From Acidimicrobiales bacterium (GTDB lineage: Bacteria > Actinomycetota > Acidimicrobiia > Acidimicrobiales > JABEUL01): a stretch of 9,977 nt of DNA. The stretch is taken from assembly GCA_027451605.1 (NCBI GenBank), contig DAIDJA010000042.1, forward strand, positions 1 through 9,977. The letters are read 5' to 3'. A model generated the notes under the pieces. That model did not search any database, had not been told where the DNA came from, and was given only the letters and a program-made list of their open reading frames with translations. The number at the start of each line of letters is the position of its first letter. Within the stretch, counting starts at the first letter, position 1. This document shows positions 1-5,492 of this stretch, piece by piece. The position numbers were made by a program, and so were the translations under genes.

Positions 1-419
1 TTATTGTTGAGACCTACGGCGGAGGGGCTCGTCACGGCGGAGGCGCGTTTTCCGGCAAGGATCCTTCTAAGGTGGATCGATCGGGAGCATATGCGGCGCG
101 TTGGGTTGCAAAACATGTGGTAGCCTCCAAGGCCGCCCAAAAGTGTGAAATCCAAGTTGCCTATGCCATAGGAGTAGCCAGGCCGGTCTCAGTTTTTGTT
201 GAGACATTCGGCACCGAAGAAGTGGATCCGGCTCGAATTGAAAAAGCCATCACTGAAGTATTTGACTTAAGGCCTGCAGCTATCATCAATGAATTGGACT
301 TGCGTCGTCCGATATATAAGAAGACGGCAGCTTACGGACATTTCGGAAGGAATGACAAAGACTTTACTTGGGAGTCAACAACCAAACTTGATGAATTTAT
401 TTCTGCTTTGAATATTTAA
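1..419 (+). CDS. metK: S-adenosylmethionine synthetase, C-terminal part (5' end outside window)
   Basis: This is the C-terminal 138 or so residues of methionine adenosyltransferase, which makes S-adenosylmethionine from ATP and methionine in the cytoplasm. The frame is open from base 3 at the window edge to the TAA at 417-419, so the gene is cut by the window rather than broken. The family signature is plain: an [11 protein letters not shown] glycine-rich loop followed by KVDRS, whose Lys and Asp contribute to ATP/Mg binding, then [16 protein letters not shown] and the C-terminal [15 protein letters not shown] stretch. The normal family end (F-x-W-E near the C terminus) is present. Downstream there is a 56-nt gap to priA in the same direction, with no good intrinsic terminator; metK next to priA is a familiar actinobacterial order. 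Identity is very secure; only the missing N-terminal part cannot be judged. Confidence 0.97.
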   Translation, partial: IVETYGGGARHGGGAFSGKDPSKVDRSGAYAARWVAKHVVASKAAQKCEIQVAYAIGVARPVSVFVETFGTEEVDPARIEKAITEVFDLRPAAIINELDLRRPIYKKTAAYGHFGRNDKDFTWESTTKLDEFISALNI

Positions 420-424
420 ACTGA

Positions 425-456
425 TTTAGATTTTTGTTTGTGAAAGGTATTATATT
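425..456 (+). promoter_or_regulatory. candidate priA promoter
   Basis: Two overlapping -10-like hexamers, TATTAT (448-453) and TATATT (451-456), lie just before priA. A weak -35 (TTTAGA, 425-430) is 17 nt upstream of the first. Transcription would begin near 460-463, giving a leader of only about 13-16 nt with no clear Shine-Dalgarno before the TTG start. This is inferred from sequence alone in an AT-rich gap. Confidence 0.35.
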
Positions 457-475
457 AGAAGGTTGACTCGACGGA

Positions 476-2419
476 TTGGAAAAAATCTTAAATCAACTTG
501 TTGTAGACATTTGGCCGGAAGTAATCTTTTCAAATAAACCGTATTCCTATCTCATCGACCCCGGTATCAAAAATTTTGAGCTGTTAGCCCCCGGTGCCGT
601 TGTAAAGATACCGTTACACGGTAGGACACTAAAGGGCTGGGTGGATAGAGTCAGGTCGTTAACGGAATTCTCCTGCACCGATGACTCCCATGATGTTGCT
701 AAGTTGAAAAATGTCATCTCAGTTATCTCAATCGGTCCAAAAAAAAGTGTCTTAAACCTTGCTGTCGAGCTGAAGGATATCTACTTTACATCCCCCGGAG
801 TTTTCTTGAAACTCGCCTCCTATAAAAAGAACATCCGAAAACACGACTACTATACCGATGTGGTACCTGTCAAATCCGAATTACCCGTACGGGATCAGTT
901 GGGCGATACCCAGCTGGCAATCATAGGGTATCTTAATGAATTATCCCAATCGTTAAAGTCGCATGCGCCTAAAACAAATAAAGATGGAACGTATACAGAT
1001 AACGTCGTTACGGTAAGGCATCCTCCGAACAGTGATTTTAACTGGCTCATATCGCATTTGTGCAGTGTCGACGGAGCGATTGTCGTATTGACTCCCACGC
1101 TAAATATGGCAGAAGAAGTTTTAAATAAATTGAGGCTCAGTCGAGTTGACGCCGAATACGAAAGTCGGTTTGAACCTAAATTACGTTCACATATGGTTTA
1201 TGTAGGAAATCGAAATTCAGTATTTACGTCCAAACCGACTCGGATTAAAGCAATGATAATACTTGATTGTGAAAACGGCCTCTATACGGATGAAAGGGCT
1301 CCTTGTTTTAATGCGGTCGAAGTGGCTAAAGTCAGATCGAAGATTGAAAATTTCTTTGTAGTTCTTTGTTCAACAAATCCCCCTGTTAAGACATTGTATT
1401 CAGGTAAAGCTTTGGAAAATGTTTTAGAAGATGAAATTGACATAAAGAAAATCCAGTCAAATAAAATATTTTCTTATCCAAAATCTTATGAATTCAACTC
1501 CTGGCCCTACGTTGAAATATTCAAAAAATTTGAAGACAAAAACAGAGGGCTGATGAATGAAAGGATAGTCGAGCAAATTGAATCGGCAATTCTTAAAAAC
1601 AGTCGTAAAGTTATAGTGATTTACCAACAGAAGGGCTATATTAATTCTCTAAAATGCATGGCCTGCGACGCTGTTGCAGTCTGCGAGAACTGCAACAGCG
1701 CCTTGAAGGCTAAACGGTTGGACTCAAGAACCCTCTTGTACTGTCAGTTTTGTGACACTCTTTTTGTCAGAATGTGCAAGAACTGTGGATCATTTGATTT
1801 GAAAGTTACCAGAAAGGGGTTTATGGCAGTAGCCGACGAACTCCGCCTTGTTCTGGACGACCGAATAAAAATTACGACTGAGATGGAAGAATTTAACTCG
1901 GGCAACTGTGATCTGCTTATTAATACAACCGCCGCTCTTAATCGGAAGTATAAGTTTAGAGTGGGTTTGGCTGTGTTATTGGACTTTGATCAGTTTCTAC
2001 TTAACCCGTCAATTGATTCGGCAAACGATGGGCTTTCTGTTGTAGCCAATTGTGCCAATTTGTTGGGGAAAAAGACAGTTAAACCATCACCGCTTCTGTT
2101 GATCCAGACAGGAGTGACGGATCACTACCTTTTCAATTATCTTAGGGATCTGGATTACAAAATTTATTGCGAACATGAGCTCAGAAAAAGAAAACTTTTC
2201 GGTTATCCGCCCTTTGCAACTTTAGCTTATCTGAGTTCAAGGGACAAAAAGGTACTGAGCGATTTCATCAACAACATTGATAACTCAAAGCTGGAGATCT
2301 TGGGACCTACCGCTTCAGACGAATATGTTTTAAAAGGCGATATTGAAGATTTGAACCGCTACTTAAACTTAGACAATAGAAGTTCTAAGATAAAAGTAAA
2401 GTTGGACCTGTCACTTTAA
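476..2419 (+). CDS. priA: PriA, primosomal protein N' (helicase motifs degenerate, zinc domain intact)
   Basis: This is PriA, the replication-restart protein that recognises stalled forks and helps reload the replicative helicase. It is 647 residues. The N-terminal DNA-binding domain (about 1-110) contains VDIWPEVIFSNKPYSYLIDPG and APGAVVKIPLHGR. The middle carries VYVGNRNSVF and RAPCFNAVEVAKVRS, which fit the actinobacterial PriA pattern. Zinc-site cysteines are complete: C394, C397, C403, C406, C423, C426, C434, C437. No Walker A (GxTGSGKT) is seen where expected near residues 185-205, and the DEEH box is replaced by LDCENG (264-268), so ATP-driven unwinding is unlikely; loss of these motifs is known in actinobacterial PriA. 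The start is TTG: an in-frame TGA at 464-466 leaves no other standard start before the conserved N terminus. yggS begins 18 nt after the stop. Confidence 0.9.
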   Translation: MEKILNQLVVDIWPEVIFSNKPYSYLIDPGIKNFELLAPGAVVKIPLHGRTLKGWVDRVRSLTEFSCTDDSHDVAKLKNVISVISIGPKKSVLNLAVELKDIYFTSPGVFLKLASYKKNIRKHDYYTDVVPVKSELPVRDQLGDTQLAIIGYLNELSQSLKSHAPKTNKDGTYTDNVVTVRHPPNSDFNWLISHLCSVDGAIVVLTPTLNMAEEVLNKLRLSRVDAEYESRFEPKLRSHMVYVGNRNSVFTSKPTRIKAMIILDCENGLYTDERAPCFNAVEVAKVRSKIENFFVVLCSTNPPVKTLYSGKALENVLEDEIDIKKIQSNKIFSYPKSYEFNSWPYVEIFKKFEDKNRGLMNERIVEQIESAILKNSRKVIVIYQQKGYINSLKCMACDAVAVCENCNSALKAKRLDSRTLLYCQFCDTLFVRMCKNCGSFDLKVTRKGFMAVADELRLVLDDRIKITTEMEEFNSGNCDLLINTTAALNRKYKFRVGLAVLLDFDQFLLNPSIDSANDGLSVVANCANLLGKKTVKPSPLLLIQTGVTDHYLFNYLRDLDYKIYCEHELRKRKLFGYPPFATLAYLSSRDKKVLSDFINNIDNSKLEILGPTASDEYVLKGDIEDLNRYLNLDNRSSKIKVKLDLSL

Positions 2420-2437
2420 ACTTCAGAATTTCTTACA

Positions 2438-3100
2438 ATGTCGGTTGATATAGAGCAAAATTTAAAGTCCGTAAAAGATGAGATAAAAAAATATAGTGAT
2501 AAACCCGATGAAGTAGCGCTGGTCGCTGTTTCAAAATTTCAGCCCGCAGAATCTATACTTAAGGCAGTTAAAGCAGGTCAGGTGGATTTCGGTGAAAATT
2601 ATGCCAATGAGCTTGAAGCAAAATATAATTCGGATCTCTTAAAGGATCTTAAAATCCAGTGGAACTATATAGGCAAATTGCAGTCCAAAAAAATTCGTAA
2701 ACTAGCTAAGATCGCAGATACGATACAGACCGTAAGCCGCCTAAAGGAGTTAGAACTTTTAGCGGTAGCCGGTTATGATTCACGACTATTAATTGAACTT
2801 AAATTTACCGAATCAACTTCAAAGTCCGGTGCAGATGCTAAGCACCTGGACCTGCTTTTGAAAAGAGCCGAAACACTGAATCTAAAGATATCGGGGATAA
2901 TGACGATGGGAGAACAAAACGACAGAAAAGGTACCGAGGTGATCTTCAAGAGCGCATTTGAGATTTATAGAGGCTACGATTTTCGGATTTTGTCTATGGG
3001 CATGAGCGGTGATTTTGACATTGCTTTGGCTAACGGATCAAATATGATTCGGGTGGGTACGGCTATATTTGGTAAAAGAGACATTAAATCGGGTTTCTAA
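2438..3100 (+). CDS. yggS: YggS/PLPBP family PLP-homeostasis protein
   Basis: This is a PLP-binding protein of the YggS/PROSC family (COG0325), 220 residues, close to the usual size. It is a single-domain alanine-racemase-type TIM barrel thought to keep pyridoxal phosphate homeostasis rather than act as an enzyme. Visible landmarks are the PLP lysine K33 in VAVSKF, FGENYANE (51-58), YIGKLQSKK (77-85), SMGMSGDFDIAL (186-197) and the phosphate-binding GSNMIRVGTAIFG (200-212). The motif normally read as H-x-I-G-x-L-Q-x-N-K is altered here (Tyr and Lys in place of the usual residues). The ATG at 2438 has no Shine-Dalgarno; it follows priA by 18 nt, so cotranscription is likely. A yggS gene ahead of sepF is the standard actinobacterial and Firmicute order in the division cluster, although its exact link to division is unclear. 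Confidence 0.93.
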   Translation: MSVDIEQNLKSVKDEIKKYSDKPDEVALVAVSKFQPAESILKAVKAGQVDFGENYANELEAKYNSDLLKDLKIQWNYIGKLQSKKIRKLAKIADTIQTVSRLKELELLAVAGYDSRLLIELKFTESTSKSGADAKHLDLLLKRAETLNLKISGIMTMGEQNDRKGTEVIFKSAFEIYRGYDFRILSMGMSGDFDIALANGSNMIRVGTAIFGKRDIKSGF

Positions 3101-3105
3101 AAGGT

Positions 3106-3111
3106 TATAAT
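3106..3111 (+). promoter_or_regulatory. -10 hexamer TATAAT upstream of sepF
   Basis: A perfect TATAAT sits 5 nt after the yggS stop. No convincing -35 is found 16-18 nt upstream (ATTAAA at 3083-3088 is poor). A start near 3118 would give a leader of about 37 nt carrying a hairpin and a strong Shine-Dalgarno, so sepF may be transcribed on its own as well as from upstream genes. Confidence 0.45.
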
Positions 3112-3121
3112 ATGGATAGGT

Positions 3122-3139
3122 ACCATTTTGGGCAATGGT
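3122..3139 (+). promoter_or_regulatory. 5'-leader hairpin of sepF
   Basis: ACCATT (3122-3127) and AATGGT (3134-3139) form a perfect 6-bp stem around a 6-nt TTGGGC loop. It would sit within about 5 nt of the predicted 5' end of the sepF mRNA and end 4 nt before the Shine-Dalgarno. It could stabilise the transcript or modulate ribosome access; it is too weak and lacks the T-run to be a terminator. Confidence 0.35.
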
Positions 3140-3143
3140 CTTT

Positions 3144-3150
3144 AAGGAGA
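3144..3150 (+). promoter_or_regulatory. strong Shine-Dalgarno for sepF
   Basis: AAGGAGA ends 4 nt before the ATG at 3155, a close match to the anti-Shine-Dalgarno at normal spacing. It fixes the sepF start. It stands out because the other starts in the window have no comparable site, pointing to deliberately strong or regulated translation of sepF. Confidence 0.8.
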
Positions 3151-3154
3151 TAAG

Positions 3155-3757
3155 ATGCAACCATTTTTAAAGAAAGTGATGGCGGGTCTTGGAATAGGAG
3201 ATCCCGAAGACTACTATGACGATGACGAATACGAGGCATACGACGGCTATGAAATGGACGAAGAGCGTTCGGAAGACAGATATGAACCTGAAACCATTCA
3301 GCCCAAAAGAAGAAGGGTCGAGCCGACAGTTATAACGGTTCATGAAGAAGACAATTTGGTAAAGCCTGTACCGATTCGACCCATTAAAGCCGAAACGCCC
3401 CAGGCGAGACGCCCTCAGGTCTCGGTTCCTAAAATCGCCGAACCCGAAGATATTATTTCCATTAAGCCCAGCCATAGACAGCAATTCTCAAAGCCCTATG
3501 TGGTTGCGCCAAAATCATATTCGGATGCCCAGCAAATAGGAAATCACTTTAAGGCGAATCAGCCGATAATTGTGAATTTGGAGCTGGCTGAACGTGACTT
3601 GGTTCGCAGAATGATCGACTTTTGTTCGGGTCTGACATACGGTCTGGGCGGAACCATCGAGAAAGTGGCAGACCAAGTATTTCTATTGTCTCCGGTTGAT
3701 ATGCGTATCTCAAAAGAAGACAAAGAAAGAATCCAAAGGCAGAGACTTTATCGCTAG
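3155..3757 (+). CDS. sepF: Cell division protein SepF
   Basis: SepF is the cytoplasmic FtsZ-binding protein that anchors the Z-ring to the membrane and shapes FtsZ bundles; in Actinobacteria, which lack FtsA, it is the main anchor. The 200-residue protein begins with the expected amphipathic membrane-targeting helix (MQPFLKKVMAGLGIG). Next comes an acidic, Tyr/Asp-rich patch (about 16-45), a long basic and Pro-rich linker (about 46-112), then the SepF core (about 114-184), with QPIIVNLELAERDLVRRMIDF and the Gly-rich dimer and FtsZ-contact region FCSGLTYGLGGTIEKV followed by FLLSPVDM. A short basic tail ends in RQRLYR. The start is fixed by the strong Shine-Dalgarno. It lies between yggS and yggT as in typical actinobacterial division clusters, but ftsZ is not the near upstream neighbour here. 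Confidence 0.95.
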   Translation: MQPFLKKVMAGLGIGDPEDYYDDDEYEAYDGYEMDEERSEDRYEPETIQPKRRRVEPTVITVHEEDNLVKPVPIRPIKAETPQARRPQVSVPKIAEPEDIISIKPSHRQQFSKPYVVAPKSYSDAQQIGNHFKANQPIIVNLELAERDLVRRMIDFCSGLTYGLGGTIEKVADQVFLLSPVDMRISKEDKERIQRQRLYR

Positions 3758-3784
3758 AAGTTAGTTTTATCGCAAGTAATCTAG

Positions 3785-3805
3785 GGATAACAGGTCCTGT
3801 ATTCC
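3785..3805 (+). repeat. imperfect dyad, possible operator
   Basis: GGATAACAGG-T-CCTGTATTCC is an inverted repeat centred on 3795, with the inner five pairs (ACAGG/CCTGT) perfect and partial symmetry outside. The one-base centre suits a protein-bound DNA site better than an RNA hairpin. No regulator can be named from the sequence. Confidence 0.35.
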
Positions 3806-3821
3806 GTAATAGTCATTGACG

Positions 3822-3866
3822 TTAACTCAGTTAATGTTCGTTTAAGTTAACACCGGTGCTGAGTTA
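3822..3866 (+). repeat. nested inverted repeats with TAACTCAG arms
   Basis: TAACTCAG (3823-3830) is exactly complementary to CTGAGTTA (3859-3866), giving an 8-bp stem with a 28-nt interior. The interior contains GTTAAC (3846-3851, also present at 3821-3826) and the palindrome CACCGGTG (3851-3858). A competing small hairpin TTAAC-TCA-GTTAA (3822-3834) uses the same left arm, so two mutually exclusive folds are possible. Read as DNA, it offers paired half-sites for a dimeric regulator. The TAWCTCAG arm recurs upstream of the aminotransferase gene. Confidence 0.4.
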
Positions 3867-3950
3867 TAAGATTAGGTTATTCTGTTGGTTTATACCGGAG
3901 TCCTTTTGGCGAATTCCTATTTAGAAATGATTTACGTATCATAAATATAT

Positions 3951-3979
3951 TTGACAATGGTATTTTTAAGAAATAGTTT
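3951..3979 (+). promoter_or_regulatory. promoter, TTGACA-17-TAGTTT
   Basis: The -35 is a perfect TTGACA (3951-3956), the spacer is an ideal 17 nt, and the -10 is TAGTTT (3974-3979), fitting the actinobacterial TANNNT pattern. This is the best promoter in the window. Transcription should begin at about 3985-3986, on the first base of a small ORF and roughly 120 nt before yggT, so it may drive yggT with a leader. Confidence 0.6.
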
Positions 3980-3984
3980 TTAAG

Positions 3985-4044
3985 ATGGACAATCCGGTAA
4001 CGGTTCTTGGAAAAGTAACGGAATATTATTATCGTTTAATTTAA
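3985..4044 (+). CDS. possible leaderless 19-residue peptide upstream of yggT
   Basis: ATG at 3985 opens a 19-codon frame ending at TAA 4042-4044, encoding MDNPVTVLGKVTEYYYRLI. It has no Shine-Dalgarno, but the upstream promoter predicts transcription starting within a base of the ATG, the arrangement used for leaderless mRNAs in Actinobacteria. It lies 60 nt before yggT. The peptide has no membrane segment and resembles nothing I recognise; the run of three Tyr is its only notable feature. It could be a leader peptide controlling yggT, or simply a chance ORF. Position relative to the promoter is the sole support. Confidence 0.25.
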   Translation: MDNPVTVLGKVTEYYYRLI

Positions 4045-4092
4045 AATTGTGTTCGATTGCGGGTAAGTTCCATAGATTAAGTGAGTAAGCTT

Positions 4093-4098
4093 TAGAGT
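4093..4098 (+). promoter_or_regulatory. -10 hexamer for leaderless yggT
   Basis: TAGAGT ends 6 nt before the yggT ATG, which puts the predicted first transcribed base exactly on the A of the start codon. No -35 at good spacing is seen, which is common for actinobacterial promoters. There is no Shine-Dalgarno before yggT, so leaderless translation would explain the start. Confidence 0.4.
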
Positions 4099-4104
4099 AA
4101 TAAA

Positions 4105-4368
4105 ATGGGAATCGGTCCGAACTTTATATGTGATTTAATTAACCTTTTGATAATAGTAGTGTTTGTGGCTGCTATTTTGACTTGGTTTCCCTCAAATCCC
4201 GGTACCGGATTTTACCAAATAACTAAATTTTTTAGGATGATTACAGATCCTATATACAGACCGCTTCGCAGAATAATTCCGCCGATCGGCTCCGGCTCGG
4301 TTCGTATGGATATAACACCTTTAATTGTTATCATCGGTTTGGAATTAATATCGCGTTTGGTTTGCTGA
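4105..4368 (+). CDS. yggT: YggT family integral membrane protein
   Basis: This is a small YggT-domain membrane protein of 87 residues, normal for single-domain members. A first membrane helix covers about residues 8-28 (ICDLINLLIIVVFVAAILTWF). A loop with the conserved ITDPIYRPLRRIIPPIG motif (about 47-63) follows, then MDITPLIVIIGLELISRLV as the second membrane helix. It would lie in the cytoplasmic membrane with little exposed mass. The biochemical role of YggT proteins is not settled; links to osmotic tolerance and to the division machinery come from conserved neighbourhood and limited genetics. Here it sits between sepF and divIVA, as in other Actinobacteria. Gaps on both sides (347 and 121 bp) suggest it is transcribed from its own promoter. 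Confidence 0.9.
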   Translation: MGIGPNFICDLINLLIIVVFVAAILTWFPSNPGTGFYQITKFFRMITDPIYRPLRRIIPPIGSGSVRMDITPLIVIIGLELISRLVC

Positions 4369-4416
4369 AAAATAGTTTATTTTTACCTTAGAACATCTCA
4401 AATTGGGCTATTTACT

Positions 4417-4433
4417 GTATTTTCCTAAAATAC
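4417..4433 (+). terminator. AT-rich hairpin between yggT and divIVA, weak terminator or operator
   Basis: GTATTTT-CCT-AAAATAC is a perfect 7-bp inverted repeat with a 3-nt loop, followed by TTTAAATTT. It lies 48 nt after yggT and about 55 nt before divIVA. The stem has only two G/C pairs in effect and the T-tract is interrupted, so termination would be weak; an operator for divIVA is equally possible. Confidence 0.3.
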
Positions 4434-4467
4434 TTTAAATTTGGCAAAATGTTAACAATCACCTTTT

Positions 4468-4482
4468 TATATTGGTTACCAT
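4468..4482 (+). promoter_or_regulatory. candidate divIVA -10 region
   Basis: Two TANNNT hexamers are available: TATATT (4468-4473), predicting a start near 4480-4481 and so a leaderless message from ATG 4481, and TACCAT (4477-4482), predicting a start near 4489 and so a leaderless message from ATG 4490. A TTAACA (4452-4457) lies 19 nt upstream of the second. No Shine-Dalgarno precedes either ATG. Confidence 0.35.
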
Positions 4483-4489
4483 GGTAGTT

Positions 4490-5371
4490 ATGGAGTTTTT
4501 AAGTAAAAAGTTACGCGAAGTAGAATTTAGCGAAAAGCTAAGGGGATTTAACAAAGACGAGGTCGACGAGTTTCTGGAGCAGGCTGCCGTTGAAGCAAGT
4601 GTCTTGGAAGAAAAACTTGCAAGAGCTCAGGAACTTGCCTTGGAGCTCGAAGACAAACTTAAACATGCAGGCTCTTCCAAAACAGCCGTACCGGCTGTTG
4701 CTCCCACACCCGCAAAGGTCGCACCCGTTGCTGAAGCCCCCAAAGCAGCCCCTGTCATTGACGATAAGGCAATTGCGGACAAGATGTCTAAAACTTTACT
4801 TATCGCCCAAAAGACCGCCGACGAGATAATATCTCAGGCTCAGAATCAGGCAAATGCCATGATAACTTCAGCTCAGAATGATGCCAGAAAACTTGAAAAT
4901 GAGGTTAAAAAGTCGATAGAAGCTGAAGTCGTGCGTCTCAAAAAAGTAAAGGCGCAACTGGAACAGGAAATTCAGGAACTCTCAACTTTGATCTCCAAGG
5001 AGAGGGACGACTTAGCCGGATCCCTTTCGCATTTGGCCGATATGGTAAGAAATCATCTGTCTTCAAACCGAATTGATACGATTTTGGGTAATGACGTAAC
5101 TTCGGACACCTATAGCGAAACAGAATCAAACAATGTTACTGAAATAACCGAAGACAGAAATGAGCCTGTTCCTGTCGACATTGATCTTTTTGAAGTAGAT
5201 ATAGATAAACCTTCTACAATGCAGCCACAGGCACGTCAGTTTCCAAAGCCAATAGGTGAATCCGGTGGCAAGGAAAGTCTGTTCGGCGATCCAGACCGCG
5301 ATGAGAGTGAGGGTGGTAACGTTAGGGTGGTCGAATACCACACTTTTGAAGTTCCAAAAATTCAGGGATAA
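4490..5371 (+). CDS. divIVA: DivIVA/Wag31-like polar and septal coiled-coil protein
   Basis: DivIVA binds negatively curved membrane and recruits cell-wall or division machinery; its actinobacterial form (Wag31) directs polar growth. From ATG 4490 the protein is 293 residues. The N-terminal domain reads FSEKLRGFNKDEVDEFLEQ (from residue 13), matching the B. subtilis block FTKSFRGYDEDEVNEFL, followed by a coiled coil to about residue 58, an Ala/Pro linker (about 62-90), a second coiled coil (about 95-190, with the typical LLIAQKTADEIISQA) and a long acidic tail ending VEYHTFEVPKIQG. The start was chosen because the distance from this Met to the conserved Phe is 13 residues, as in B. subtilis and mycobacterial proteins; ATG 4481 or TTG 4472 would add 3 or 6 residues. 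The B. subtilis membrane-inserting Phe17 is Leu here, while the neighbouring Arg is kept. Confidence 0.9.
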   Translation: MEFLSKKLREVEFSEKLRGFNKDEVDEFLEQAAVEASVLEEKLARAQELALELEDKLKHAGSSKTAVPAVAPTPAKVAPVAEAPKAAPVIDDKAIADKMSKTLLIAQKTADEIISQAQNQANAMITSAQNDARKLENEVKKSIEAEVVRLKKVKAQLEQEIQELSTLISKERDDLAGSLSHLADMVRNHLSSNRIDTILGNDVTSDTYSETESNNVTEITEDRNEPVPVDIDLFEVDIDKPSTMQPQARQFPKPIGESGGKESLFGDPDRDESEGGNVRVVEYHTFEVPKIQG

Positions 5372-5398
5372 TTCTCTCGTTATCTAGCGCGACCACAT

Positions 5399-5439
5399 TT
5401 TAATTTATCTCAGGTCAATTTAATTTATCTCAGGTCAAT
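5399..5439 (+). repeat. 20-bp tandem direct repeat
   Basis: Two perfect, adjacent 20-bp copies (5399-5418 and 5419-5438) of TTTAATTTATCTCAGGTCAA plus one further matching base lie between divIVA and the aminotransferase gene. Spacing of 20 bp is close to two helical turns, so two protein-binding sites would face the same side of the DNA. It may be a duplicated operator or a recent replication-slippage duplication. Confidence 0.85.
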
Positions 5440-5452
5440 GTCTCTGAGATAA
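5425..5452 (+). repeat. 9-bp inverted repeat overlapping the tandem repeat
   Basis: TTATCTCAG (5425-5433, within the second tandem copy) is exactly complementary to CTGAGATAA (5444-5452) across a 10-nt loop. The first tandem copy (5405-5413) could pair with the same right arm. There is no following T-run close enough for an intrinsic terminator of divIVA. As DNA it gives two direct half-sites and one inverted half-site about 40-90 bp upstream of the aminotransferase start, a layout typical of a cooperative operator. Confidence 0.6.
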
Positions 5453-5455
5453 CTG

Positions 5456-5484
5456 TTTAGGTGTTGCTGATTTTATGGTAATTT
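5456..5484 (+). promoter_or_regulatory. candidate promoter of the aminotransferase-hpnA pair
   Basis: TAATTT (5479-5484) fits the TANNNT -10 pattern and predicts a start at about 5491, nearly on the ATG at 5493; TTTAGG (5456-5461) is a weak -35 at 17 nt. There is no Shine-Dalgarno, so a leaderless or nearly leaderless mRNA is likely. The repeat block lies immediately upstream, well placed for regulation. Confidence 0.35.
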
Positions 5485-5492
5485 TTTAAGTA

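Larger units (their letters stand above)
3758..4104 (+). other. 347-bp non-coding gap between sepF and yggT
   Basis: No ORF with coding character spans this AT-rich stretch and no tRNA-like or other known RNA fold was recognised. It holds dyad-symmetric blocks at 3785-3805 and 3822-3866, a TTGACA-17-TAGTTT promoter at 3951-3979, a 19-codon ORF starting at the predicted transcription start, and a second -10 placed for leaderless transcription of yggT. It is unusually long for this cluster, where neighbours are normally close, and could be a regulatory region, an unannotated small RNA, or remains of a lost gene. Confidence 0.6.

Noticed and set aside
420..475. Terminator between metK and priA
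   Set aside because: No inverted repeat with a following T-run could be found in the 56-nt gap.
3112..3153. 13-codon ORF (MDRYHFGQWSLRR) ending one base before the sepF start
   Set aside because: It begins immediately after the TATAAT hexamer, upstream of the predicted transcription start, and has no ribosome site of its own; it would be made only from read-through transcripts.
3167..3484. 105-codon minus-strand ORF over the sepF linker
   Set aside because: It is the antisense shadow of the acidic and Pro-rich sepF region; no family resemblance and no start signal.
3782..3794. TAGGGATAACAGG, matching the first 13 bases of the I-SceI target and resembling a conserved 23S rRNA segment
   Set aside because: The match stops after 13 of 18 bases and no other rRNA-like sequence, intron or homing endonuclease gene lies nearby; treated as chance.
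5399..5439. CRISPR array
   Set aside because: Only two abutting copies with no spacers between them, and no cas genes.
5481..5487. T-run after the 9-bp hairpin as an intrinsic terminator of divIVA
   Set aside because: The T-run lies about 28 nt after the stem and is part of the predicted promoter and start region of the next gene.
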